Assembly: GCF_025148635.1 (NCBI RefSeq)
Contig: NZ_CP102269.1
Location: 1,860,001-1,924,000, forward strand
DNA: 64,000 nucleotides
Reading direction: 5' to 3'
From: Butyricimonas virosa
GTDB taxonomy: Bacteria > Bacteroidota > Bacteroidia > Bacteroidales > Marinifilaceae
Of this stretch, positions 1 through 8,679 are shown in pieces; position 1 is the first letter of the stretch; each line of letters begins with the position of its first letter. The position numbers and the translations under genes are program-made. The notes beneath the pieces were generated by a model. It searched no databases. It was not told where the DNA came from and was given only the letters and a program-made list of their open reading frames with translations.

Positions 1-1
1 A

Positions 2-304
2 TCCCTTTACGAGAACCACATCACGACCGGTACACGCATCGACGGCAAATGTATCGGACTTGCCACCATTGAAAAATACTGTGGAACGACAGCAATGCGT
101 CTCTTCCGTGAGGCACTGAAAAACAAAGAGAAATTTTCCACTTGCCGCTTTGATTTTTGCGGTTATGACGGAACCCTTTGGTGTGAGCCACGAGACAATG
201 GCGATATGGCGGCAGGCTTCAGCAAGGAATATCGGAATTGTGGCAACGGCTACTATTATCTGCTTGTCAATGACGATTATATGATAGGCTATGATATTGA
301 CTGA
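2..304 (+). CDS. Partial hypothetical protein (C-terminus)
   Basis: This reading frame is open from the left edge of the window to a TGA at 302-304, so the gene starts outside and only its last 100 residues are visible. The first internal ATG is at 95, but the frame is already open upstream, so 95 is unlikely to be the real start. The visible part is polar and rich in Cys, Gly and aromatic residues, and ends in GYDID. I do not recognise a family. It is the only rightward gene at this end and converges on the leftward backbone operon across a strong dyad at 319-360. Confidence 0.55.
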   Translation, partial: SLYENHITTGTRIDGKCIGLATIEKYCGTTAMRLFREALKNKEKFSTCRFDFCGYDGTLWCEPRDNGDMAAGFSKEYRNCGNGYYYLLVNDDYMIGYDID

Positions 305-318
305 CTGTATAGCAACAA

Positions 319-360
319 CAATCCAACCGCAAGGAGAACAAACTCCCTACGGTTGGATTG
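319..360. terminator. Dyad between convergent genes, probable bidirectional terminator
   Basis: An 11-base arm CAATCCAACCG (319-329) is repeated as its exact reverse complement at 350-360, with further GGAG/CTCC pairing inside. It lies in the 80-base gap between the rightward partial gene (ends 304) and the leftward ArdC gene (ends 385), where a two-way terminator is expected. There is no good T-tract on either side, so termination strength is uncertain. Confidence 0.6.
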
Positions 361-384
361 AAATACGCAAACGCCCCATTATAG

Positions 385-2097
385 TCATCGGTGCATACCA
401 CCGCTATATTCCACTTCTTCCTCCTGATACTGTTCCATCTGACTTAATTCCGAATGGACGGATTGCAGGTTGGATTCGAGAGAATTGTCGTGGTCGTAGG
501 GGAACTGATGGTTGGGAACAAGACCGGCATTGACCACCGTACCGACATCAAGCGTGTCGGTCTCCCTGTTATATCCGGCATAGAGAATATCTCCGCTCGG
601 CATTTCAAAGACAGGTATTCGCTGTTTCGTTATAGCCTGGAACTGTTCTGCCACCATATCCTTTGCCACCTCTTTGATGTCATCGCTTGCCAGACGGGTT
701 CCATATCTGGTAATATGGTCACGGATTTCCTGTTCCGAATATTTCAGCATCACCTCGTATGTGCCACCCACGCTGTTGTTATAGACCACGGCAAAATCCT
801 TGTCTTCAATCAACAGGTCATCACCCTTGTTCTGGAGAGGAGAGGCAAAGGTATATTGCTCATTGATACCGTTTCCGTCATAATACTCTTTGGCAGCTTG
901 GAGCAATCCTTCATAATCACCCTTGTCCCGAAATTCGTCCAGCCGGGAAGTGTCATCGGTTGATTGCAGGTAGGCAACGGAAGAATAGAAAATCTTTTCG
1001 CCGGATGCAGGTTGTTCCACTTTCACTCCCTGCTTGTTGTCCTGCTCTTCCTTTTTCCCCTTTTCCAATTCTTCCGCAATCTTATCCACGTTTTGCGTAA
1101 CCAACGAAGTCGCCTTTTTCACATCCAAGAGCGTGGTCTTGATAAATTGCGGAGACTCTTTCAGTTGCTCCAGCCACGATTTCAGATAGGCGCAGCTCTC
1201 TTCTTTCAGAGCCTTGCTCATACCGTAACGCTGTGCCACCAATGCGCTGCCTAATTCAGCCACTAATTCCTCACGGGCATATTCGTCCGAACCGAAAGCG
1301 GTGGGCTTGATGCGGTCAAGCTGCCCCTCGATACCTGTGCTGTGGGTCATTTCATGCCAAAGCGTGCCGTAGTACGATTCCCCGTTCTTGAACTGTGCCT
1401 TTTCAGGAACCACAATCTCGTTTTTGGTAATGGAGAAGTAGGCTTTGTCCTGGTGCATCGGCTTGATGGGACAAATCCAACGGTTATCACGGATCATCAC
1501 ATCCATCGGTTCAAAAGACATCTTCTCGCTCTCGTCCAATTTTACGGCATCCCCATTCGCCAGCTTGTTCCAAAGTTCCGGACGGGCTTCCTGAAGATTG
1601 GTCTGGGACACGTTAAATACCCGAAAGACCTGCATCTTCGGATATACGTTGTACATCTTCTTCTCTTCGTCGGAGAGCCTTTTGTAATCGTCATACTTGA
1701 TTTTCTCCTTGGTCTCCTTATGGATGCAGGTAAAGGTGGTAAGCATGACCGGGAACGATTTTTCACCACGGTTGACGGCAACCCTCGGCAGTTCCACACC
1801 CTCTTTAGCCTGCTTTTCAGTCGGCTTGTTCAACCGTTGCACACAGTCAAAGGTGCAGAAACGAGGAATCTTATATCCGTTCTTCTCGCAGTGGAGAAGC
1901 AACATCAGCGCGTTCATCCCATTGTACTCACGCCCGGACAGGTTCTTCGGCCACCCCAAACTTCCCTCGGTAATCCACGGCTTCGACCAGTCCTTGCTGA
2001 TGGTCTCGATGCGCTCGATCATCATTTCCGCAAAAAGGTCAAGAGCCTTGTCTTCTGCGGAAGGGCCATCGTTGTTATATTTCTTGTAACCGGCCAT
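385..2097 (-). CDS. ArdC-like antirestriction / zincin metallopeptidase protein
   Basis: The protein has 570 residues. The first third matches the ArdC N-terminal ssDNA-binding domain (YNGMNALML core). It is followed by a zincin-like domain with a HEMTH metal-binding motif and a downstream glutamate in EELVAELGSAL. ArdC proteins of conjugative plasmids protect incoming DNA from restriction, and plasmid pSa ArdC is known to enter the recipient with the DNA. The C-terminal third is an acidic extension ending SGGMHR. This is the last gene of the leftward backbone operon, 5 bases after the OB-fold gene. A paralogue without the metal motif lies at 4516-6516. The family call is confident; the enzymatic activity is inferred. 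Confidence 0.85.
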   Translation of the reverse strand: MAGYKKYNNDGPSAEDKALDLFAEMMIERIETISKDWSKPWITEGSLGWPKNLSGREYNGMNALMLLLHCEKNGYKIPRFCTFDCVQRLNKPTEKQAKEGVELPRVAVNRGEKSFPVMLTTFTCIHKETKEKIKYDDYKRLSDEEKKMYNVYPKMQVFRVFNVSQTNLQEARPELWNKLANGDAVKLDESEKMSFEPMDVMIRDNRWICPIKPMHQDKAYFSITKNEIVVPEKAQFKNGESYYGTLWHEMTHSTGIEGQLDRIKPTAFGSDEYAREELVAELGSALVAQRYGMSKALKEESCAYLKSWLEQLKESPQFIKTTLLDVKKATSLVTQNVDKIAEELEKGKKEEQDNKQGVKVEQPASGEKIFYSSVAYLQSTDDTSRLDEFRDKGDYEGLLQAAKEYYDGNGINEQYTFASPLQNKGDDLLIEDKDFAVVYNNSVGGTYEVMLKYSEQEIRDHITRYGTRLASDDIKEVAKDMVAEQFQAITKQRIPVFEMPSGDILYAGYNRETDTLDVGTVVNAGLVPNHQFPYDHDNSLESNLQSVHSELSQMEQYQEEEVEYSGGMHR

Positions 2098-2102
2098 ACC
2101 TG

Positions 2103-2711
2103 TCAGTTATTGGGGGTATACGGAGGCTTGACATACGCCGACATCTCGGCAATCTTGCAGGAAAGGTTCAGCTTGTCGTTATAGACGGACAGCTCCATGT
2201 CGCCTTTGACCTCGATGCCTGTCTGGGGTTGCAGCCACTCTTCACGTTTGCAGTCAAAGCCAAAGAACCGTACCCACAGGTATTCGAAGCCGTCATTGAC
2301 TTTCTCTGCGGAAAAGCCTGAGAACTGTAAAAAGTCCTGGCCTTTCTTGTCGGTCTTCTCTTCAATGTTTTTTCCAGTCTTTCCCCGGAAGTGCATTTCC
2401 CCCTTGATGGAATCTTCATTGGTAGCCGAAAGAGTGACCTCCGAAGCTGACAGATTGAAATAGAGGTTGTCCCCACGTTTCTTGAAAGTCAGCGTGCCCG
2501 ACACATTTACCCGTTGTCCCATAGCAAAATCTTTCAATGCGTTATCCTCTCCATCTTTGGCGACGGAGATTTCCACGGTCTTGTTGATGCCGCTTTTGGC
2601 AGGAACCACACAATTTACGGCAAAAGCCGTGAACACTTTATTCTCGCTGTTGGTGCGGACGGTAGCCACACGGCTGATTGTACCGCACACTGTTACATTA
2701 CACTTTATCAT
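2103..2711 (-). CDS. Tandem OB-fold, SSB-like protein
   Basis: This is a 202-residue soluble protein. I see two successive beta-rich segments with OB-fold character. The first, residues 1-90, runs from MIKCNVTVCGTISRV through GQRVNVSGTLTF. The second, residues 100-190, holds a GMEV-type strand (GIEVKGDMEL) and a similar terminal strand. Strand-Gly-hydrophobic patterns of this kind are typical of single-stranded DNA-binding proteins, and the neighbouring ArdC and primase genes also act on ssDNA. I infer that it coats transferred or replicating ssDNA. It lacks the acidic tail of canonical SSB, so a structural role in mating is still possible. Confidence 0.5.
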   Translation of the reverse strand: MIKCNVTVCGTISRVATVRTNSENKVFTAFAVNCVVPAKSGINKTVEISVAKDGEDNALKDFAMGQRVNVSGTLTFKKRGDNLYFNLSASEVTLSATNEDSIKGEMHFRGKTGKNIEEKTDKKGQDFLQFSGFSAEKVNDGFEYLWVRFFGFDCKREEWLQPQTGIEVKGDMELSVYNDKLNLSCKIAEMSAYVKPPYTPNN

Positions 2712-2791
2712 ATTGCTTGTAGTTTGATTTTACCAAGACCATTTGACCGGAATATCCTGTTAAATGTGAACCACTTGCCTGTGCAACCGTC

Positions 2792-2965
2792 TTAGTCGGG
2801 CGCACGGATTTTAATCCAGGCTATCCCGATGGCGATGACGACCTGCACCCCAATGATCACGAGTGTCGCCACCAAGCCGAACAGCTTGTAGCATACGAGG
2901 GTGTGCAGTGCTGCCATGGACAGCCCGACAAACAACAATCCTATTTCCATCATCACGCGTTTCAT
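2792..2965 (-). CDS. Small two-helix membrane protein (57 aa)
   Basis: This short frame begins MKRVMMEIGLLFVG and ends WIKIRAPD. It contains two hydrophobic stretches of about 20 residues, so it should be an inner-membrane hairpin. Its ATG (2965-2963) overlaps the TAA of the upstream lysozyme gene as TAATG, the tight coupling seen elsewhere in this operon, which supports it as a real gene despite its size. The partner is unknown. Because it is coupled to a peptidoglycan hydrolase it might be a holin-like or anchoring factor, but nothing in the sequence proves this. The next 80 bases (2712-2791) hold no gene. Confidence 0.6.
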   Translation of the reverse strand: MKRVMMEIGLLFVGLSMAALHTLVCYKLFGLVATLVIIGVQVVIAIGIAWIKIRAPD

Positions 2966-4503
2966 TATCTCTTGATTTGTTCCTCCCGTCCCTGTTGTTC
3001 CGACATTCCCTGTTCGAAGTTCTGCGAAGCCTGTTGCGACAGCACCAGGGCATTGACCATCCCGGCCACACGCATACGCTTGCTTTCTTCCGAGAGTCCC
3101 GGACTGTTCAGCGTGGCAGACAGGCAGCTCAGTTCATTGGCACTCAACTCCCGTGAGAATTGGATGGAGCCGTTGTCTGCCTGCAATACGGCTTTGTTGT
3201 TCTCTCCAACCACGAGAGCGCAGGTTTTCATGTGTGGCAAAAGTGGGGTCAAATCCACTTTCCGTTCATCGGCCATTTTGGAAACGGCACTTATCTGTTC
3301 CTCTTCATCCTTGCTGTCAATGACTACTGCCAGCATCATCAGCGAAGAAAAGGCTTTGACCACCATATCCATAATCGGGTCGTTGGTTCCCGATAAGCCG
3401 ACACCGCTGTCCTCCGAAGAGAGCAGCTTTTTCATCCAGTCTTCAGGGCTTTGAGCCTTGCTTTCTTGTGGAGTGGCCATTGCCTCCGTCTTGTATTTTG
3501 CCAGCAGGTCATTCCCGTTATGCAGGGCTTGCAGCCGGATATTACCTTTTTCGGCAATCTCAGCCAGATAAACAGCCGGATCCATATCCCGCTTCTGCCC
3601 ATCCGCTGAAACTAATGTCACCCCGAAATGCAGGTGCTCGCCGGTAGTCCGTGTCCCGGTATTCCCTGAAACACCGACTTTCTGCCCGGCTTGGACGGTA
3701 TCGCCCACCTTGACATCGACAGAAGACAGGTGCATATAAGTGTTCTGCACCTTGCTCCCGTCACTCCTTGGGTATTCGATGGTGACGGATTTCCCTCCGG
3801 CGGTATTTGCATTTTGGTTGACGGCCACCACCTTGCCGTTGTTCTCAGTCGCCAGTACCGCATCTCCCTTGCAGCGGATGTCGATGCCCTTGTGCATCTG
3901 TTGCTTGCCGGCATCCATCGGGTCAGTACGCATTCCGAACGGTGAAGTGACAAACAGGAACTCTTCGCGCTTGACCGGGAATGAATATGCTTCCTTATCG
4001 ACATTCTTTTCCTGTCCGATCTCCAGTCCCTGCGCTTTCGTTTCCGCCATCACCATCCGGTCGTACTTCTGCAATCCGTTGACCTCAATGATTTTTTGCA
4101 GGCTCCCGGCATAATTGCTGCCGCTGGCATATCCTGCCTTGGCAAGCCCTTCCGTCCAACCCTTATAGTCATCGGGAGCCAAGGTGAAGCATCTGTCATA
4201 CCGCTTGTTCTCTACCAGAAATCTGGAGTGGTGCTCGTAAGAATCACCCACACTGTCATAACTGCAAAACTTCTCGTTGGGCTTGTCATCGGTGTATAAT
4301 CCGTACTTGCCACCCTCCGCAATCCACTTTGGAGTAGCTTTGATGCCGAAATGGTTGTTCTCGTTAAGGGCCAGACGGCTTTGCCCGTTGCTGCTCTCCA
4401 ATATGCCTTGCGCCAAGGTCACAGAGGCAGGAATGCCGTACTTGCGCATCTGCTGCATCGCAAAATCGGCGTATTGTTCCGCATATTGTTGGTTCTTGCT
4501 CAT
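2965..4503 (-). CDS. Peptidoglycan hydrolase: glucosaminidase + M23 peptidase
   Basis: The protein has 512 residues. Residues 20-165 form a glucosaminidase (GH73-like) domain with GILESSNGQS, where E36 is the likely catalytic acid, followed by ENNHFGIK. Residues 195-330 form an M23 metallopeptidase domain with SPFGMR, HKGID and GEHLHF, so all zinc ligands appear present. The C-terminal part is helical and ends REEQIKR. No signal peptide is visible, so export would have to go through the type IV channel or another route. Such two-domain lysozymes are common in conjugation systems, where they open the cell wall for the channel. It overlaps a small membrane-protein gene downstream. Confidence 0.85.
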   Translation of the reverse strand: MSKNQQYAEQYADFAMQQMRKYGIPASVTLAQGILESSNGQSRLALNENNHFGIKATPKWIAEGGKYGLYTDDKPNEKFCSYDSVGDSYEHHSRFLVENKRYDRCFTLAPDDYKGWTEGLAKAGYASGSNYAGSLQKIIEVNGLQKYDRMVMAETKAQGLEIGQEKNVDKEAYSFPVKREEFLFVTSPFGMRTDPMDAGKQQMHKGIDIRCKGDAVLATENNGKVVAVNQNANTAGGKSVTIEYPRSDGSKVQNTYMHLSSVDVKVGDTVQAGQKVGVSGNTGTRTTGEHLHFGVTLVSADGQKRDMDPAVYLAEIAEKGNIRLQALHNGNDLLAKYKTEAMATPQESKAQSPEDWMKKLLSSEDSGVGLSGTNDPIMDMVVKAFSSLMMLAVVIDSKDEEEQISAVSKMADERKVDLTPLLPHMKTCALVVGENNKAVLQADNGSIQFSRELSANELSCLSATLNSPGLSEESKRMRVAGMVNALVLSQQASQNFEQGMSEQQGREEQIKR

Positions 4504-4515
4504 ATTCCGTTTCGT

Positions 4516-6516
4516 TTATCGGTGCATACCTCGTGATACCTCTTCCTGTTCCCTGACTTCCTCTTTAGGCTGTTCAGGCTTGACCTCCTCTTTCCGGCCT
4601 ACTTTTGTCTCCACCTCTTCTTCCTGTTTCTCGGAAGAGGTCTGCTCCTGTGATTGGCTCTTGTTCAGCAGATCCGCAAAGAGTGTTGCCGCCAAATGCT
4701 GCTTGAAACTGTTCCGGTCTTCGGCAAGCCACATCCGTTGCCATTGTTGTGGCGTGACACTTCGGGGCTGTGGCTTCTGGTTGTCTATGGTGGGAGCGCA
4801 GAGTATCGCACCGTTCTTGGTCTTGAACACGGCCACACGCTGGATGCGGTTCAGGTCGATGCGCTCGTCCGATGTGTGGAACAGATCCACCTTCAGTTCG
4901 GGTTTGCTCTCCGCCAAGGCATAGTATTTCTTCGCCAGTTCGCCACGTACCTTGTCGATGTTATCCAACGACTGCTTGAGAGTGGTGAAGAAACGGTTCA
5001 GGTCATCCTTGTCGGGATAGATGCTGTAACCGGACTTGCCTTCGGGTTTTATATACAGTGCCCAACGGTTCTTGTCGTCCTGCACCATCTGGATTTGCTC
5101 AAAGCCAAGGTCATAGGCTTGCTTTACCGCAGGATGGGCGTCAATGGTGGAGAGCGTTTCCAAAGTCCAGCTCTTCAATCTTGCCACTTCAATCTGCTTC
5201 TCGGCAAAATAGCGGTCGTCGGGACGATACCCCAATGCTCCGTCCGGATTGTAGAAGCGGACATGCTCAATGCCGTTTTTCTGCATGGCAGACTGTATGC
5301 GCTTTTTGTTCATGCCCTTTATCTCGTTGTTCACCTCCAAGGATGCGCCGGCAGGCAAGATGACATCGGCACTCTTTCTTTGTCGGTCTATGACCAACAC
5401 GATGGTCTTGTTATCCTTGTCGGGATGTTTCTTGATCTCGTCAGCCACGAAGAAATGCTTGGGCATCTGCTCCTGCATCCGCTCGGTCTGTCGGTGGTTA
5501 CGATAGGTGGCATACTCGATTTTCTCGCCTCGTTCCGCCTTGCGTATGACCTCCAAGGCATTGTTCACATCGCTCTCGATGGCATCAATCAGGTTGGGAT
5601 TCTCTTTGAGTTCCCGGCTCCAGTAGTCCACCATCTTGATATTCTCATCCGATAGGCGTGCCGGCAGTCCCATTTCCAGCATCTTGATACCCGAAGCGAT
5701 TTCGGAGATAAGATGTTCCTGCTTGACGGCATCCTCTGTGGGTGGCACTCCGTTTTTCATCACCATGCCTTCACGGGCAAGGCGTTGCTGGTGTCCGGTA
5801 GCCGCTATGATTTGCCGTAAGGTCTCTTGTGCATAGTCGGTATAATGTTCAAAATCCTTTTGACGGGGAATGTAAACCGCATCCTTTTGACTGTCATAAT
5901 GTGCCACGCCGCTTCCGTCCGTGCGGATGGGCACCATGTTTTTGGAAATGGCTTGCACAAAGACATTGAAGCGAGGGCGCAATTCACGCAACTCCTTTTC
6001 ACCGAATCCCTGCTCCACGCTGTTGCCGTGTTTCTGCACAAGTGTCTCATATACATTCTTGTCAACAAGGGGCAGCAGGGTCTGGTCTATGGTGAACAGT
6101 GTGCGAATCTCCCTGTTGTGTATGCCCTTGTACCGATTCCTCTCTTCAGGAGGCAGTTGTTGGTAATCGTTTCTTGAAATGATGTCGTTGGGGTTGTTCC
6201 GGTTTACATACTTGTTCCAGTTGTAGAACAGGAAGGGCACACCTTTCTCGTGTTCCCGGACAGACTCTCCCCGTGCCTTGGCTTCGCTGTATAAGGTGAA
6301 GAGGTTGGTCTTGCTTCCGGTCTTGTCTGAATGCAATGCCATGAACAGGGCGTTGAACGGACTGACCGCAACTCCTTTCGGATAAAACTTCGGATATCCT
6401 TTGCCCGTGGCGTTGAGCCAATGGCCGCCGGCACTGACCGCACCGTTCAATGCTTCGGAAAGCAATTCGACCTGCTTGTCCGCAGCGTTTTTCTCAAACT
6501 GTGATTTCTCTTTCAT
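4516..6516 (-). CDS. ArdC-like paralogue with lost metal motif
   Basis: The protein has 666 residues. Its first 320 residues follow the layout of the ArdC protein at 385-2097: a YPKFYPKGVAVSPFNALF segment equivalent to the ssDNA-binding core, then GVPFLFYNW, YQQLPPEERNRYKG and a zincin-like stretch. Where the paralogue has WHEMTHSTG, this one has RQIIAATGHQQ, so both histidines and the glutamate of HExxH are gone, while the later glutamate helix (EHLISEIASG) persists. The rest is a DUF3945-like region and a Glu/Lys-rich tail ending SRGMHR. It is probably a binding protein rather than a protease. It sits in the leftward backbone operon, 12 bases before the lysozyme gene. Confidence 0.65.
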   Translation of the reverse strand: MKEKSQFEKNAADKQVELLSEALNGAVSAGGHWLNATGKGYPKFYPKGVAVSPFNALFMALHSDKTGSKTNLFTLYSEAKARGESVREHEKGVPFLFYNWNKYVNRNNPNDIISRNDYQQLPPEERNRYKGIHNREIRTLFTIDQTLLPLVDKNVYETLVQKHGNSVEQGFGEKELRELRPRFNVFVQAISKNMVPIRTDGSGVAHYDSQKDAVYIPRQKDFEHYTDYAQETLRQIIAATGHQQRLAREGMVMKNGVPPTEDAVKQEHLISEIASGIKMLEMGLPARLSDENIKMVDYWSRELKENPNLIDAIESDVNNALEVIRKAERGEKIEYATYRNHRQTERMQEQMPKHFFVADEIKKHPDKDNKTIVLVIDRQRKSADVILPAGASLEVNNEIKGMNKKRIQSAMQKNGIEHVRFYNPDGALGYRPDDRYFAEKQIEVARLKSWTLETLSTIDAHPAVKQAYDLGFEQIQMVQDDKNRWALYIKPEGKSGYSIYPDKDDLNRFFTTLKQSLDNIDKVRGELAKKYYALAESKPELKVDLFHTSDERIDLNRIQRVAVFKTKNGAILCAPTIDNQKPQPRSVTPQQWQRMWLAEDRNSFKQHLAATLFADLLNKSQSQEQTSSEKQEEEVETKVGRKEEVKPEQPKEEVREQEEVSRGMHR

Positions 6517-6529
6517 ATATGTTTGTCTT

Positions 6530-8371
6530 TTATTGTATTCCTCTGGTTCTTATAATGGTCTCCCGTTCTCCATTCTCAAAGTTGCGCTCCATCATCGCCC
6601 TGGTCTGGTCGCTCTTGGCGAGAATGGCGTTGGCAAGGGTGTTGAGAGGCAAGGCTCCTGCGTGGTACGCGGCTGTTACCTTTTCGGGTAGTTGGATGGT
6701 ACAGGGTACACGGTCTATTGTCGCTATCAGGTTGTTGCCTTTCAATATCGGATTGGAGATGCGCGGATTGAGCGGTTCATCCGGATAGCTTCGGTATTGT
6801 ACAGGTCTGTTTTCCGATACAGGCCTGCTGTTACCCTCATTCCGTTTCCAGTCAATGGCTTCATGTCCTGCCTTGTTCAACAGGTTGGCACCGCCCAATC
6901 CAATCATCAGCATTTTTAGGACGGGGTTCTTGACAAACAAGCCGGCTAAGACGCTTGCCATAGGTACGATGTTGTCTCCTATATCCAAAGATTTCGTCCT
7001 GCCTGTAAACATCCCTACCAGGATGTCGGGCAGCATGGAGAACACATAGCCTAAGTTTCTGCCTATATCACCCATGCCGTTCAATCCCAAGGAGGAGAAC
7101 AGTCCGTTCCAGCCGTTTTCGTTGGTGCGGGTGTCGGATTGTACCGTTTGTTGTCCTTGTTCTTCTTGCGTAATTGCCTCCGAATGCGATTGTCCCGACA
7201 TTTCACTTTCCTCTATTTGTTGAGTAACAGCTTGCTCGGTAGTGTTTTGAACTTCCTGTTTTGCTATTTCGGTAGATGCAGATTCTTCCCTTCCCTTATT
7301 TTGCTTCTGTTCTAAACTATTTAGATAGGCTTCCCGGTATTCCGGCATAATCACCAAAGGCACATTCTTATACGGTTCCTCGTTTTTCTTTTCGTCAGCC
7401 AAACTCCACATGGGCTTGCTTGTTATCGTATGCTCACTCATCCATTTCGTAAAATCAAAAGTTTCAATAGGTATCTTCTTGGCCAGTCGCTCGTTGGTAG
7501 CGATGATGTACGGATTCTCGTCCTTCTGTATGCTCCTGGCTTGTTTGCGGAAATCCGCAAAGACGTTGGCTTCGCTTCCAAACACGCCTTTACTGATACA
7601 ATCCTCCACCGATTGCCCGTTTCCTTTATTGTCTTGGGAAGGTGCCAATGCGGAAAAAGCCAGATCTACCCCGACAAACTTTGCGAAGCTCGTCCAACTG
7701 CCCACACCGCCTAAAGAGAGGGCGTCAATCCCTGCACCGATGACACGGCTTGTCCCTTTTTCTAATTTGGAAGGCTTGTAGGCCGCTTCGCCACGTTGCT
7801 CGATCTCGGCGGCAAGCGCTGATTGGCCCAGTGTCGCTGACAAGCCTAACAGCGTATTCTGTGCGGCTTTGCGGATGATGTAGTCTGCCGATGACTTGGG
7901 CATACGTTCCTTGACCAACCTGTCTATCATCAGTTGTTCCATACGGTAATCCGTGTAGGCGTAGGCAAGGTCGCATCCTAATTGTCCGGATAATGTGTCA
8001 TAACGTTCCCTGCCGATTTCTCCGATTACAGCGGAACGCCATTCGCCGGCCATCATCGCCAGGTCGGTCTGCATATCCTTGTTGCCGGAAATTTTGTCCT
8101 TGACCATCGCCAAATAGTCTTCCGTGGTCTTGGAGTTACATTCGCCTGTTATTTTCAGTGTCTGGTACGGATCGATCATCGGATTATTGGCGGCTGCTAT
8201 CGAACTGAGAATACCGGCTGCACTGGTAGAGTATTCCGCCATTTCTTCCACCTGCTTGCGGTTGAGATAGCTTTGCGTGTCACGCATGACAGGGGCAAGG
8301 TGGCAATTGAAATAGTCACCGAATATCCTTTCTATCTCAGCAAAACGCTCTGTATGTCTGATTTCGCCCAT
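6530..8371 (-). CDS. Hypothetical protein with membrane segments (conjugation-associated)
   Basis: This 613-residue protein is not assigned to a family. Its first 250 residues are helical and contain Ala/Gly-rich stretches (YSTSAAGILSSIAAANN, LSLGGVGSWTSFAKFVGVDLAFSAL). Residues 360-420 are a Glu/Gln/Ser-rich linker of low complexity. Around residue 460 there are hydrophobic segments (LGYVFSMLPDILVGMF and MASVLAGLFV) that may enter the membrane. The end reads ETIIRTRGIQ. Large proteins of this style, with amphipathic or membrane segments and no signal peptide, could be channel or translocated proteins. It lies 13 bases upstream of the degenerate ArdC gene in the same operon. Confidence 0.5.
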   Translation of the reverse strand: MGEIRHTERFAEIERIFGDYFNCHLAPVMRDTQSYLNRKQVEEMAEYSTSAAGILSSIAAANNPMIDPYQTLKITGECNSKTTEDYLAMVKDKISGNKDMQTDLAMMAGEWRSAVIGEIGRERYDTLSGQLGCDLAYAYTDYRMEQLMIDRLVKERMPKSSADYIIRKAAQNTLLGLSATLGQSALAAEIEQRGEAAYKPSKLEKGTSRVIGAGIDALSLGGVGSWTSFAKFVGVDLAFSALAPSQDNKGNGQSVEDCISKGVFGSEANVFADFRKQARSIQKDENPYIIATNERLAKKIPIETFDFTKWMSEHTITSKPMWSLADEKKNEEPYKNVPLVIMPEYREAYLNSLEQKQNKGREESASTEIAKQEVQNTTEQAVTQQIEESEMSGQSHSEAITQEEQGQQTVQSDTRTNENGWNGLFSSLGLNGMGDIGRNLGYVFSMLPDILVGMFTGRTKSLDIGDNIVPMASVLAGLFVKNPVLKMLMIGLGGANLLNKAGHEAIDWKRNEGNSRPVSENRPVQYRSYPDEPLNPRISNPILKGNNLIATIDRVPCTIQLPEKVTAAYHAGALPLNTLANAILAKSDQTRAMMERNFENGERETIIRTRGIQ

Positions 8372-8374
8372 ATC

Positions 8375-8656
8375 CTAATAATTCAATTGGTTCAAAAGCT
8401 GTTCTTTGGTCTGCTCTATGGCGTTATGGTATATCTCCATCTGTTTGGGAAAGAACTCCTCTAACCATTCATCCTTTTCTATCCTGTCCTGAATGAAACG
8501 GATGGCATTGTTCCGGTCTATCTCTACTGAAAGTTCGCCTTCCTCCCGGTTATTGAACCAGGCCTTTGTCCACCATCGGACTCCGGCACGGTCGGGATAG
8601 ACGGATACGACTCTCGGAATGTCAAAACTCTGCACATCAATCTCCAATTCTTCCAA
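8375..8656 (-). CDS. Small hypothetical acidic protein
   Basis: A 93-residue soluble protein beginning MEELEIDVQSFDIPRV, with several Trp residues and a C-terminal amphipathic helix (EEFFPKQMEIYHNAIEQTKEQLLNQL). No family was recognised and no membrane segment or signal peptide is seen. It lies 3 bases upstream of the 613-residue protein and 23 bases after the M23-like gene, so it is translated as part of the backbone operon. It could be a chaperone or adaptor for one of these neighbours; this is inferred from size and position only. Confidence 0.55.
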   Translation of the reverse strand: MEELEIDVQSFDIPRVVSVYPDRAGVRWWTKAWFNNREEGELSVEIDRNNAIRFIQDRIEKDEWLEEFFPKQMEIYHNAIEQTKEQLLNQLNY

Positions 8657-8679
8657 AGGGTCAATGATTCCACTGCTTG

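Noticed and set aside
4654..5655. Long rightward reading frame antisense to the ArdC-like paralogue
   Set aside because: It lies wholly within a strong leftward gene with protein family features, and its translation has no recognisable domain.
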